Shown one piece after another: positions 18,900 through 28,275 of a DNA stretch of 64,000 nucleotides (position 1 is its first letter; every line of letters starts with the position of its first letter). Below the pieces are notes generated by a model that was not told the origin of the DNA, ran no database searches, and worked only from the letters and a program-made list of their open reading frames with translations. The stretch is from Pseudoalteromonas prydzensis (GTDB lineage: Bacteria > Pseudomonadota > Gammaproteobacteria > Enterobacterales > Alteromonadaceae). The stretch covers positions 50,456 to 114,455 of the forward strand of contig NZ_DRGM01000187.1 of assembly GCF_011050055.1 (NCBI RefSeq), in the 5' to 3' direction. A program made the translations under genes and the position numbers.

Positions 18900-19638
18900 G
18901 TACACTAACTAACTGCTGGTTTTTACGTTCAATAAGTGGATACAGTTGACCCAATGAATTGATCATCGTGTAGATTGGTTTAAGCTGTTGTGCTTTATGC
19001 AAACGCCCTATTTGTTCAGCATCGAGTGCTGCTACTTTCTCTTCACTTACCGTATATAGACCGTTTAGACGTGAGCTTTGCTTATTGCTAAAGGTAACGT
19101 CAAGGGAAAGAGGCTGCACTAAATTAAGCGCTAATAATGTGTCGATCAGGGCTTTATTTTCTATTTCGCCTTGTAATAAATACCCTAAACATTGTTTCAT
19201 TTTAACAAAATAATCACTCTCATCCCCGCTGTCAGTAAATAATAACTGGATGTCACTAGCGTTATTTTGCGCTGAGTCACGCACTATTGATGGGCTGTCT
19301 AAGTTTATACAAACCGCATAATCTCCCGCTACTTCAGTGTCTATATCACCGACAAAAAATGGCTGTCTTTGAAGCTGTAATGGTATGTATACTCCTTGCC
19401 ATTGACCGTCTTTCGAAAATAAATTTTCATGTTGCTCAAAACCTAATAATGCCGTTAAGGTAAATTCGCCTGTTTCACCACTTTTAGCCAGTACGATCGG
19501 ATGTTGCACAGATACTTGGCTAAATTCAGCAACCACCACGGGAAGCATATGTTGTGCAGCACTGTGTTCTTGAGTTTTCACGGTATCAATTTTTAAATGT
19601 TTGTGAGCACTGTAATTAATTGCAACTAAATTAGTCAT
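18892..19638 (-). CDS. SapC family protein
   Basis: A 248-residue cytosolic protein like SapC, originally seen next to a Campylobacter S-layer protein gene but now most often found beside TonB receptors and tryptophan-halogenase homologues in marine bacteria. The segment FSKDGQWQGVYIPLQLQRQPF (around residues 75-95) is characteristic. No enzyme motif can be seen and its reaction is unknown. It lies 35 bases downstream of the halogenase and overlaps the DUF6445-like gene, so the three form one operon. Confidence 0.8.
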   Translation of the reverse strand: MTNLVAINYSAHKHLKIDTVKTQEHSAAQHMLPVVVAEFSQVSVQHPIVLAKSGETGEFTLTALLGFEQHENLFSKDGQWQGVYIPLQLQRQPFFVGDIDTEVAGDYAVCINLDSPSIVRDSAQNNASDIQLLFTDSGDESDYFVKMKQCLGYLLQGEIENKALIDTLLALNLVQPLSLDVTFSNKQSSRLNGLYTVSEEKVAALDAEQIGRLHKAQQLKPIYTMINSLGQLYPLIERKNQQLVSVHD

Positions 19639-19673
19639 ATTGTTCTCTTTATTCTGTATATTTCACAGCACAA

Positions 19674-21230
19674 TTAAATTGCACTAAACCCATGCAGCTT
19701 AATTTTATCAAGTAACTCTCTGTTACTCGGTAATGTTGTAACAGCCTGCTGGATCATATGTTTATTTTTAGCAAATTGGCTCTGTGCAAATGTTTTATCA
19801 TTTAATAAGTAAGGCGAGTTGCTGTAATCACTTTTAAAGCCCATTCCATACAAGACATACTGATAGCTTGCAGCAGGAAACACTTCATTATTACTGGCAA
19901 AATCATAATCAGCAGGCGCGCGATATTGCCAAAGTTGCATTAAATCTTGCAAGCTTTGTGGGATCGTTTGAGGATCGCGATTATCTATCCAAAACGCATT
20001 ATCGGTGCGCTTACTCAAAATATAGTGCAGCTTTAAAAAGTCGATTATTTTCCCCCAGCGGTAGAGAAATGTATCGTTAAAGCGTTTCGCTGTAATGTCC
20101 ATCACCTCGCGAGTCGGTGGCAATTGTTCGCTAATCATTTGCGCTGACATCTCAACTAGCACAAGTGCGGACGCTTCAAGTGGCTCTAAAAAGCCAGCAG
20201 ATAATCCAACAGCAACACAATTATTTTGCCAAAAGTGACTGCGATGGCCACTTTCTATCGGAATTTTTCTGATTGTTAGTGAATCAATCTTATCGCCTAT
20301 ATACTCGGCAAGCCTTGCCCTTGCTTGCGATTCAGTACTGTATTTACTGGAATACACATAACCAACACCACGGCGATGTTGTAAACCTATATCCCAGATC
20401 CAACCTGCTTCTTGCGCCGTCGAGATCGTATGTGAAGCGATCGGACTACTGTCATTTTCATAGGGTACCTGTACTGCTAAAGCCGTATCTATGAATAAAA
20501 CATCACGATAAGATTTAAACGGCACTTGATAATGACCTCCGAGCAATAACGATGAAAAACCACTGCAATCAACAAATAAATCGCCACTTATATTTCCGGC
20601 CTGCTTTGTTGTTAAACTGCCAATATCACCGTTGTCGATGCTGTTAACTTGAATAACATCAGCTAAAATATGCGCTACCCCTAACTTTTCGATACAGTGT
20701 TTTTGTAAAAACACCGCAAATTTAGCTGAATCTAGATGATAAGCGTAATTGGCGACAGCGCCATATTCAGGCGTTCTAATCGTTTTTGGCGCAAGACCTT
20801 GCTCGCAAAGTGCTTCTTGAAAACAGACCGCATTAGAAAACGATGACGATTGCTCACCATCGTTTAACCAATATCCTGCCATATCTGCTTTAGTGAACCC
20901 TTGCGGTAAAACCAATGGGTGATAATAATAATCATCTTCGCCACCATCCACCCATTGTGCAAACTTAGCACCTTGTTTAAAACTAGCGTCACACTCACGG
21001 ATAAAGTCGGTTTCACTGATCCCCAAAGCGATTAAAGTGCTGCGCATTGTTGGCCAAGTACCTTCACCAACCCCAATAATTGGTACGTTTGGCGATTCGA
21101 CTAAGGTGACCTTGACGCCAACGTCTGTATTACTCTTATGCTCTGCCGCCAACCGCCCCGCGGTTAACCAACCGGCAATACCACCACCCACTACAACCAC
21201 TGTGTTTATGCTGTTTTTTTGTTGTTTCAT
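19674..21230 (-). CDS. Tryptophan halogenase family flavoprotein
   Basis: A 518-residue flavin-dependent halogenase homologue. The N-terminal FAD motif GGGIAG is at about residues 15-20. The catalytic lysine region follows as DASFKQGAKFAQW (about residue 80-92), with a second Rossmann segment CVAVGLSAGFLEPLEASAL at about 337-355. Where classical tryptophan halogenases have WxWxIP, this protein has GWIWDIG, with Gly in place of Pro. Halogenases coded beside TonB receptors are known to halogenate free indole in vitro; the natural substrate is unknown. It is cotranscribed with SapC and the DUF6445-like gene, and a hairpin precedes it. Confidence 0.88.
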   Translation of the reverse strand: MKQQKNSINTVVVVGGGIAGWLTAGRLAAEHKSNTDVGVKVTLVESPNVPIIGVGEGTWPTMRSTLIALGISETDFIRECDASFKQGAKFAQWVDGGEDDYYYHPLVLPQGFTKADMAGYWLNDGEQSSSFSNAVCFQEALCEQGLAPKTIRTPEYGAVANYAYHLDSAKFAVFLQKHCIEKLGVAHILADVIQVNSIDNGDIGSLTTKQAGNISGDLFVDCSGFSSLLLGGHYQVPFKSYRDVLFIDTALAVQVPYENDSSPIASHTISTAQEAGWIWDIGLQHRRGVGYVYSSKYSTESQARARLAEYIGDKIDSLTIRKIPIESGHRSHFWQNNCVAVGLSAGFLEPLEASALVLVEMSAQMISEQLPPTREVMDITAKRFNDTFLYRWGKIIDFLKLHYILSKRTDNAFWIDNRDPQTIPQSLQDLMQLWQYRAPADYDFASNNEVFPAASYQYVLYGMGFKSDYSNSPYLLNDKTFAQSQFAKNKHMIQQAVTTLPSNRELLDKIKLHGFSAI

Positions 21231-21256
21231 TTTAATACTCGCGTGGATTGCAATTA

Positions 21257-21291
21257 AAAGTGACTTTTAATCAATACATAAAAGTCACTTT
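21257..21291 (-). terminator. Hairpin between the TonB receptor and halogenase genes
   Basis: A 12-bp perfect stem (AAAGTGACTTTT at 21257-21268 and AAAAGTCACTTT at 21280-21291, 11-base loop) sits 17 bases after the receptor stop. On the minus strand it ends in TTTT, so it can act as a terminator or attenuator that lowers read-through into the halogenase operon. Confidence 0.6.
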
Positions 21292-21308
21292 ATTTAGCAG
21301 ATTAATGC

Positions 21309-24300
21309 TTAGAAGTTACCACGAATACCGAACATGAAACGGCGACCGCTGTCTTCAATTTGTAGCATGTGATTAGCAAAACGACCTCGTTTGTGAACAT
21401 ACTCTTGGGTTAGATTAATACCTTCAATGAAGACTGTGACCTGTTCGGTTAGATCATAACTAATGTTCGCATCAAGCTGTGCATAATCTTCGACAATAGT
21501 TACACCATCACCATTAAGTTGACTTAACGATTGCACAAAGCTGTCTCGCCAGTTGTAAGCTAAGCGAGCTTGAAAGGCATCATTTTCATAAAAACCGACC
21601 ACATTATATGAATCACTTAAGCCTGTAAGAGCAAACACTTGAGTAATATCTGCTGCGTCTAACTCTTTGTTACTATCTACAATAGTGGCATTAACCATAA
21701 AACCAAAGCCACTGTCGAAGGTATGCTGTAGAGCGACTTCCCAGCCATCAACAATGGCTGATTCACTGTTATTTGGTATTGTATTGGTAAACACCGCGGT
21801 GGTGTCTGCTGAGTCTGGGCTATCAACATCATTGCCTGTGGAAGGATCAGTAAGTAGACCGCCACCGGGCAGTGCAAAGGTTAAGTCTTCAGTGGTATTG
21901 ATAATGAAATTAGCAACATTCTTTCTAAAATAACCTGCCGATACATAACTCGCATTACCGTAGTACCATTCTAGAGATAAGTCTAAGTTATCAGAAGTAA
22001 AAGGAGCTAACGCTGGATTACCAGAGCTGGATGTTAAATTGCCACCTTGCCGCGTTGTTTCTATCACTGTGACCGGTGACATACTATCGAGCGTCGGCCG
22101 AGTGATTGTTTGTGATACCGCAGCACGGGCAATTAAGTCATCATTGATTTCGAGCTTAAGACTAAAATTAGGTAAAATGGCTTCATAGTCAGCATTAGCT
22201 GAAATAGATTGAACACTGCCATAATTAGCTAACATTTCTGTTTTATCTAAAATTGACAATGAGTTAACGGGTTCATCGCTGCCTTTTACTTCAACATCAG
22301 TCGTTTCATACCTAAACCCAGCTGAGGCAAACAAAGGCATACCCGCAAGCTCTGATTCAAAATCAAATTCGCTATACAAAGCAATTGTGTCTTCGGTTAT
22401 TTCAAATGACTTATTACGCTTTACTGCATCAAAGCTAATTGGCTGCCCATTTGCTGCGGCATATTGCTCTAGATAAGCAAAGTTTGCTTCACCATCATGC
22501 GCAAGCCAAGATGTCGGCATACGACCACTACCACTGACGTTATCTAAAAAGTCATCGCCAGCATCAAATACAAACTGTGCAAATCCGTCCATACTAGGCA
22601 TATCTGGGTAACCACAGAAAGTACAATGGATACCCACCCCTTCATTATCCCAACGTTCAAGACTTTTAGTTTCGGATGAATACATTGCACCAAATTTTAC
22701 GGCTACAAGACCCGTATAACCATCGTTGTACCAGGTACTATCCCAACGAAATTGATCAACGGTATCTTCGACCGCCCAACCACGACGCAACATAACATGA
22801 GCTCGGCTATTTGCCGGATCTAAATGATTTGAGACCCCATCAGGGCTAACTGCCGGATTATATGCGCTGCCATCTAGTTCCTGTTGACCACTGTAAATAC
22901 TGTCATCAGCCGCTGCAAACTCACTGGCATAAGGTAAGATCCCTTGATCAACTTGAAAGCGCACACGGTTTGCATAACCAATCAAAGATAACTGATCACC
23001 GCGGCCATTATTTGCTTCCCGCTCAGCCTTTGAATGACTTAAATCAAAATTCATTTTTAAATTATCGTTTACGTGCCACTCTACATTAAAGCCAAGCGCA
23101 CTGGAGTTTGTTAAGCGGTCGAATTTTTTAGCATGCATGTCTGTTGCTAGACCCACTTCTTGATAAAGGTCAACCACAGTGCCATTTTCGTCAACTGTCG
23201 GACCATCAGCATCACCAAACCCTGCTAAATTGGGTGCAGTAAACCAATGCCCGTAAGACGTGGTATCGGCTTCTACATCAAAATCAGAATAAAGTGCGTC
23301 TGCAGTGATCACTAAATCATCTGACGGCGCATATTGAATAACTAAATTAGCATTGGTGCGAGTACGCGTCTCGGTGGTTACTTTATGGTCATAATTACGG
23401 GGAGAAAATATATTGCCAGTATAGGCTTGTCCGCTTTGTGTTTGCGGCTTAGGCACGCCAACATTTTCTAACCAGCCATCTACTTGTGCTTGATTTAACC
23501 GGGTTCTTCGTTCTTGACGTGACACAGCGAATAACAAACCTAGGGTATCGTCATTAAATGTATTACTAATTAATCCTGATACCTCTGGCGTTGTTTCTTC
23601 ACTATTGTCGTCATAAATACCTTTTATGCTACCGGCTACTTTAAAGCCATTAATAGCAAATGGACGAGCGGTATTTACATTGATTGTTGAGCCTATACCA
23701 CCTGACTGCTTTGTTGCGGTTGATGTTTTAAATACATCTAAACTCTTAACCAGCTCCGACGCGATAGTATCAAAACTAAATGCTCGGCTTTGGTTTTCAG
23801 ATGCCATTTGGCGGCCATTTACCAGCACGGTATTAAATTGCGGGCCGAATCCTCGTACCGTAATTAATTGCCCTTCTCCACCGGAACGGTCAATCGAAAC
23901 ACCGGTGATACGTTGCAATGATTCCGCCAAGTTAGTATCGGGGAATTTACCAATATCTTCTGCTGAAATAGAATCGACGACTCCACCCGCTTCGCGTTTG
24001 GCATCCATTGCGCGTCCAAGTGATCCTCTTATCCCTCTTACTTCAATTATTTCAGGTCCTTGCTCTGCGGTATCGGCTACTGTAGGCAGTGCAACGCTAC
24101 TAAGCACTGCGAGTACGGCACTCGCCACCCCGTTTTTTTTATAATTAGTCATGTTGTCATTTCTCTCGAAGCGTGGATCTATCGAAATAGATATTTGCCC
24201 ATCTTCGCTGACCTGTGATAGTAAGCCTGTGCCTGCGAGTAAACTATTTAATGCAGTTATTATTGAATACTCACCAGTAATATTATTCGTCTGTAACTTT

Positions 24301-24494
24301 TGAATTTTATCCAACGGAAACAATAAGGTAATATCAGCTTGCTCGGCAAAGTTAATCAGCGAAAGATCAGCCCTTTGTCTTGGAATATCAAACATAATCT
24401 TGTCATTTTTAGTACTTGCTTGGGCCTCGGTATTAAACAAAGTAAAAACCAAAACCAATACATAAGAATGCAGCTGAGATGTTTGATATTTCAT
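21309..24494 (-). CDS. TonB-dependent outer-membrane receptor with N-terminal STN signalling domain
   Basis: The start is chosen at the ATG at 24494, giving 1061 residues. A signal peptide (residues 1-26) leads into an STN domain (about 28-107), which in FecA-type transducers touches the FecR regulator. A second signal-like hydrophobic stretch follows (about 121-141, starting after Met115 at 24152). Then come a TonB box-like IIEVRG, the plug (SISAEDIGKFPDTNLAESLQ) and a 22-strand-type beta barrel ending in Phe. The barrel is typical of carbohydrate or peptide receptors of marine bacteria. The signalling domain fits the divergent ECF sigma/FecR pair. The internal signal-like segment is odd and suggests either a fusion or an alternative start. 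Confidence 0.9.
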   Translation of the reverse strand: MKYQTSQLHSYVLVLVFTLFNTEAQASTKNDKIMFDIPRQRADLSLINFAEQADITLLFPLDKIQKLQTNNITGEYSIITALNSLLAGTGLLSQVSEDGQISISIDPRFERNDNMTNYKKNGVASAVLAVLSSVALPTVADTAEQGPEIIEVRGIRGSLGRAMDAKREAGGVVDSISAEDIGKFPDTNLAESLQRITGVSIDRSGGEGQLITVRGFGPQFNTVLVNGRQMASENQSRAFSFDTIASELVKSLDVFKTSTATKQSGGIGSTINVNTARPFAINGFKVAGSIKGIYDDNSEETTPEVSGLISNTFNDDTLGLLFAVSRQERRTRLNQAQVDGWLENVGVPKPQTQSGQAYTGNIFSPRNYDHKVTTETRTRTNANLVIQYAPSDDLVITADALYSDFDVEADTTSYGHWFTAPNLAGFGDADGPTVDENGTVVDLYQEVGLATDMHAKKFDRLTNSSALGFNVEWHVNDNLKMNFDLSHSKAEREANNGRGDQLSLIGYANRVRFQVDQGILPYASEFAAADDSIYSGQQELDGSAYNPAVSPDGVSNHLDPANSRAHVMLRRGWAVEDTVDQFRWDSTWYNDGYTGLVAVKFGAMYSSETKSLERWDNEGVGIHCTFCGYPDMPSMDGFAQFVFDAGDDFLDNVSGSGRMPTSWLAHDGEANFAYLEQYAAANGQPISFDAVKRNKSFEITEDTIALYSEFDFESELAGMPLFASAGFRYETTDVEVKGSDEPVNSLSILDKTEMLANYGSVQSISANADYEAILPNFSLKLEINDDLIARAAVSQTITRPTLDSMSPVTVIETTRQGGNLTSSSGNPALAPFTSDNLDLSLEWYYGNASYVSAGYFRKNVANFIINTTEDLTFALPGGGLLTDPSTGNDVDSPDSADTTAVFTNTIPNNSESAIVDGWEVALQHTFDSGFGFMVNATIVDSNKELDAADITQVFALTGLSDSYNVVGFYENDAFQARLAYNWRDSFVQSLSQLNGDGVTIVEDYAQLDANISYDLTEQVTVFIEGINLTQEYVHKRGRFANHMLQIEDSGRRFMFGIRGNF

Positions 24495-25084
24495 GTGTAT
24501 AGTTTTTCGCCATACACAAAACAAAGACGAGTGACTTTTTATTTTCCCCCATAAATATTTTCGATTATTTACAAATAATATATATTTTTGACTAGTCATA
24601 CTGAAAATTGCTAAGCCTTTTTGTTTTTATTGTTACTAAAATACAGCGGCGAATTATTCAATTTTGAATAATTTTACGCTTGCAAAGTAATTGCTATTTT
24701 TATCCGCTAAAGCCATTTCTAAAATTGCTGCAGATCGTCAATTAGAACAAGTAATTATTCCGTGTAACGACCAAGTATTTAGCGATGTAAATTGAGATGA
24801 TTTATCCGCTATTTTGTAACAATCTAACAGGTAACACACGGTGCAAAATCACTGCAAGCCTAGACCAGAACTCTTGATTGCTAAAAACTGTAGTACAATT
24901 AACACTGTAATTACAAGCTTTAAGCAAAGCGAGCATAGGCCGATAAAAGACTATGCATAACGTTATATTAAAAAAGTGCTGGTTAAATGAGTTTTGCCTA
25001 GGGGATTTTTTTATCTCAATCGTCTTACTAAGTATTGGCATAAAAATAAAAAACAGCAGAGCTAAACCTCATGAGAAAACGTTA
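24495..25084. promoter_or_regulatory. Divergent intergenic region of the receptor and sigma factor genes
   Basis: About 590 bases separate the chosen starts of the receptor (minus) and sigma factor (plus). It must hold the promoters of both. It is AT-rich and I see no reliable gene, operator or hairpin in it. An ECF-type promoter controlled by the adjacent sigma factor is expected but cannot be pointed to with confidence. Confidence 0.4.
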
Positions 25085-25657
25085 ATGACGACACACACAC
25101 TACTTCATAAGGCCTATTTAGTCTCAATAAAAAGCATTTCACGCATTGTGGCTAGAATTGTGCCACCTCATGAAATTGAAGATATTGTGCAAGAAACGTA
25201 TGTGCGGATATGCAAAATTGAAAATAGCGATAATATTAATTCACCCAAATCATTTATCTATAAAACTGCGCGCAACTTAGCATTAGATTATCAAAAACAG
25301 GCCAATATACGTTTGGTCGATGGTATTGAAAATATGGAAGCGCTAGAGCAACTGCTGTGTGAACACCACAAAGATGAGATGTATGAGAGCACACTGACCG
25401 ATAATGAATTTTCGAATTTTTGTGAAGCAGTCAGATTACTGCCGATACAGTGTCGAAAAGTATTTGTATTAAAAAAAGTGTATGGCTATTCACAGCGTGA
25501 AATAGCAGCACAATTGGAGCTTAGTGAAAGTACCGTGGAAAAGCATATTGCAACAGGCATGAAAAAATGTACGCTGTTTATGCGTCAATCAAATAAAAGC
25601 ACCTATAATGAGCCAGCCCCTTCAGCAAACCTCAGTGCAGGAGGTAAATATGAGTAA
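25085..25657 (+). CDS. ECF sigma factor, FecI-like
   Basis: A 190-residue sigma-70 family factor of the extracytoplasmic-function class. Region 2 contains EIEDIVQETYVRICK (around residue 29-43) and KSFIYKTARNLALDYQKQ. Region 4 has LPIQCRKVFVLKKVYGYSQREIAAQLELSESTVEKHIATGMKK with the helix-turn-helix. I start it at the ATG at 25085, the first Met of the domain; the frame is open further upstream without a ribosome binding site. The FecR-like gene starts inside its last codons. Together with the STN receptor they form a FecI/FecR/FecA-type surface-signalling system. Confidence 0.9.
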   Translation: MTTHTLLHKAYLVSIKSISRIVARIVPPHEIEDIVQETYVRICKIENSDNINSPKSFIYKTARNLALDYQKQANIRLVDGIENMEALEQLLCEHHKDEMYESTLTDNEFSNFCEAVRLLPIQCRKVFVLKKVYGYSQREIAAQLELSESTVEKHIATGMKKCTLFMRQSNKSTYNEPAPSANLSAGGKYE

Positions 25658-26759
25658 CGTTCATCCGATCCATCAATCTTCCCATGATAGTAATCAAATC
25701 GAAGATGAACGCTTAGACCAAGCGAGTGAGTGGCTAGCAAAACTTGATCGAAACCTTAGCGGCGCTGAAAAAAAAGCACTTCAAGCTTGGCTTGCAGAGT
25801 CTTACAAAAATGTTGAGGTGCTGCTAGAAGTTGCACAATTGTGGGATAAAATGAGTGAATTGAGTCGGTTATCTGACTTATTTCCACAAGCATCGAGACA
25901 ACAAAAAAAGCTCCCTGTCTGGTTAGGCGCAATAGCAGCATCCATTTTATTGGCTGTTGCGCTTAGCTTTTTTCAAGAAACATTTAATTTTTCGCTGTTT
26001 AACCAAGTCAATAAATCTGCGGTTGTAGCAAAACAATTAAACTTTCAAACCGCGGTGGGAGAAAGCAAAGATATTATTTTGCCTGATCAAAGTAAAATCA
26101 CACTCAATACAAATAGTTTTGTCCATATTAAATACACTCCATCGGCCCGAGTCATCAACCTTATTCGTGGTGAGATCCATATCGATGTCGCGCATGATAC
26201 TTCACGGCCTTTGAGTGTTGTCACTGGCAATAAAATTATCCAAGCCGTTGGCACTGCGTTTAATGTAGAAGTAAACAACGAACAAATAGAACTTATTGTC
26301 ACCGATGGAAAAGTATTAGTTGCTCAGCAGTATACCACCGCTGTACCTAACCTCTCAAATCATGGTACTTCAAGAGTCGCAAAAGATGCATCACTGCATT
26401 CCACGCCGGTAGCAAAAGGTGAGAAACTCAATTTAGACTTTAAAGGTAAAATCACCAAAAAGGTTGAAAAAATTGACGCGATTGATCTGGCAGCAAACTT
26501 ATCGTGGCGTCAAGGGAGTATCATTTTCAGAGGAGAATCTCTTAGCGACGCAATGACCGAAATTAGCCGCTATACCAATATAAACTTTGAGCTTGCTGAT
26601 GACGAACGTTTGAAGCAAGTACACGTTGCAGGGATGTTCAAAACTGGCGACGTTAAAGGTTTGCTCGAAGTGCTTAATAATAACTTTAATATTAGTTATG
26701 AAAGGGTCAGCTCTGATAAAATCATTTTAAAATACGCTTCGCCTCACACGACTATATAA
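25650..26759 (+). CDS. FecR family anti-sigma/signal-transducing regulator
   Basis: A 369-residue inner-membrane protein. The N-terminal cytoplasmic FecR domain has ASEWLAKLDRNLSGAEKKALQAWL (about residues 24-46). One membrane helix follows (WLGAIAASILLAVALSFF, about residue 90-107). The periplasmic FecR domain contains VGESKDIILPDQSKITLNTNS, RGEIHIDVAHD and VGTAFNV. The C-terminus carries an STN-like domain (SLSDAMTEISRYTNINFEL). FecR proteins pass the receptor's signal to the sigma factor. The start at 25650 has a very strong ribosome binding site, AGGAGG, and overlaps the sigma factor gene by 8 bases, implying coupled translation. Confidence 0.9.
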   Translation: MSNVHPIHQSSHDSNQIEDERLDQASEWLAKLDRNLSGAEKKALQAWLAESYKNVEVLLEVAQLWDKMSELSRLSDLFPQASRQQKKLPVWLGAIAASILLAVALSFFQETFNFSLFNQVNKSAVVAKQLNFQTAVGESKDIILPDQSKITLNTNSFVHIKYTPSARVINLIRGEIHIDVAHDTSRPLSVVTGNKIIQAVGTAFNVEVNNEQIELIVTDGKVLVAQQYTTAVPNLSNHGTSRVAKDASLHSTPVAKGEKLNLDFKGKITKKVEKIDAIDLAANLSWRQGSIIFRGESLSDAMTEISRYTNINFELADDERLKQVHVAGMFKTGDVKGLLEVLNNNFNISYERVSSDKIILKYASPHTTI

Positions 26760-26789
26760 TTCGCAACAACAATAATCAGGTATATCACC

Positions 26790-28229
26790 ATGACAACACC
26801 TTTATCGTCGGGCAATATTACTAGCCCGAATCACACTTTAGCAACCAGCAGCCATTCACTACTTTACGTTATATTCATCTCTGGCGTTGCAGCAATTGGT
26901 GGCTTTTTATTTGGCTTTGACTCCGGGGTTATCAACGGAACGGTGTCGGCGCTGGGGAAAACCTTTAACTCAAGCAGCGTTGCCACAGGGTTTAATGTTG
27001 CATCGGTATTACTGGGTTGTGCGCTTGGTGCGCTTATTGCGGGGCCACTTGCTGATAAATTTGGCCGCCGTTCAATCATGATTGTCACCGCTGTAATATT
27101 TGCCATTAGCGCGTTTGGCTCAGGCATTGCAGACAGTTCCGCTGAGTTTATTTTTTATCGTCTATTTGGTGGCTTAGGCATTGGCGCAGCATCGGTGTTA
27201 GCGCCCGCTTACATCGCTGAAGTCGCACCAGCGGCTTTACGTGGCCGGTTAGCAACGCTGCAACAATTAGCGATTGTACTTGGCTTATTTGCTGCTTTTT
27301 TAAGTAATTACCTGATCGCTTCGGCGGCAAATGGCGCGGAAGGTATTTTTATTCTTGAGTTGGCGGCTTGGCGCTGGATGTTTTGGGCTGAACTAGTACC
27401 GGCGGGATTATTCCTGTTGGGGGTATTATTTATACCTGAGTCGCCGCGTTATTTAGTGGCCCAAGGCCAATTAGAAAAAGCCAAAGCTGTATTTAGAAAA
27501 ATATCCAATGAGGATGCTCAATCACAAATAAACGATGTTAAACAGTCACTGCATGGCGATAAAAAACCGAGTATTCGTGACTTATTTATTGATGGTAAAA
27601 AGAAAATACACCCAATCGTGTGGGTCGGTATCGCCTTGTCTGTTTTTCAGCAATTTGTGGGCATTAATGTGGTTTTTTATTACGGCTCTGAGCTGTGGCA
27701 AGCAGCGGGTTTTGATGAATCACAATCTTTATTTATCAATGTATTAGCGGGTACTACCAATATTTTATCTACATTTATAGCAATTGCGCTTATCGATAAA
27801 GTCGGCAGAAAACCATTATTACTGGTCGGCAGCATTGGGATGTTTATTAGCTTAAGCGCATTAACTTATACCTTTGGTAGTGCAGGACTTGATGAGGCGG
27901 GTAAACTTGCATTAACTGAAACTATGGGCACATTCGCACTTATCATGGCGAATCTCTTTGTGGTATTTTTTGGCTTAAGTTGGGGACCTGTTGTGTGGGT
28001 ACTATTAGGCGAAATGTTCAATAACCGTATCCGAGGGGCTGCTTTAGCGGTTGCAGCAAGTGCACAATGGCTTGCCAACTTTACCATTACCATGACCTTC
28101 CCGATTATGCTCGGTAGTATTGGATTAGCGGGTGCCTATGGATTTTATGCTCTATCGGCCTTTATTAGCGTATTTTTTATTGTTAAATATATAAAAGAAA
28201 CACGCGGTATCAAGCTAGAAGCAATGTAA
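26790..28229 (+). CDS. Sugar porter family MFS transporter
   Basis: A 479-residue, twelve-helix inner-membrane protein of the sugar porter family (XylE/GalP-like). The family motifs are DKFGRRS after helix 2, RGRLATLQQL after helix 4, PESPRYLV before the central loop, DKVGRKP and the final KETRG. The Q-rich QQFVGINVVFYYG stretch lines the sugar site in this family. It lies 30 bases after the FecR gene and is probably cotranscribed with the signalling pair. This suggests the island imports a sugar released from the receptor's ligand. The substrate cannot be read. A rho-independent terminator follows. Confidence 0.93.
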   Translation: MTTPLSSGNITSPNHTLATSSHSLLYVIFISGVAAIGGFLFGFDSGVINGTVSALGKTFNSSSVATGFNVASVLLGCALGALIAGPLADKFGRRSIMIVTAVIFAISAFGSGIADSSAEFIFYRLFGGLGIGAASVLAPAYIAEVAPAALRGRLATLQQLAIVLGLFAAFLSNYLIASAANGAEGIFILELAAWRWMFWAELVPAGLFLLGVLFIPESPRYLVAQGQLEKAKAVFRKISNEDAQSQINDVKQSLHGDKKPSIRDLFIDGKKKIHPIVWVGIALSVFQQFVGINVVFYYGSELWQAAGFDESQSLFINVLAGTTNILSTFIAIALIDKVGRKPLLLVGSIGMFISLSALTYTFGSAGLDEAGKLALTETMGTFALIMANLFVVFFGLSWGPVVWVLLGEMFNNRIRGAALAVAASAQWLANFTITMTFPIMLGSIGLAGAYGFYALSAFISVFFIVKYIKETRGIKLEAM

Positions 28230-28238
28230 ACGGTGTTT

Positions 28239-28273
28239 AAAAATGGCGAATGTATTTATTTCGCCATTTTTTT
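28239..28273. terminator. Rho-independent terminator after the MFS gene
   Basis: A stem with arms AAAAATGGCGAA and TTCGCCATTTTTTT around a short loop lies 10 bases after the MFS stop and just before the end of the converging FKBP gene. It can serve both strands. Confidence 0.9.
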
Positions 28274-28275
28274 GC

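Noticed and set aside
24495..24599. Upstream extension of the TonB receptor frame by 35 codons
   Set aside because: Adds a charged stretch ahead of a proper signal peptide and has no ribosome binding site, so the ATG at 24494 is preferred.
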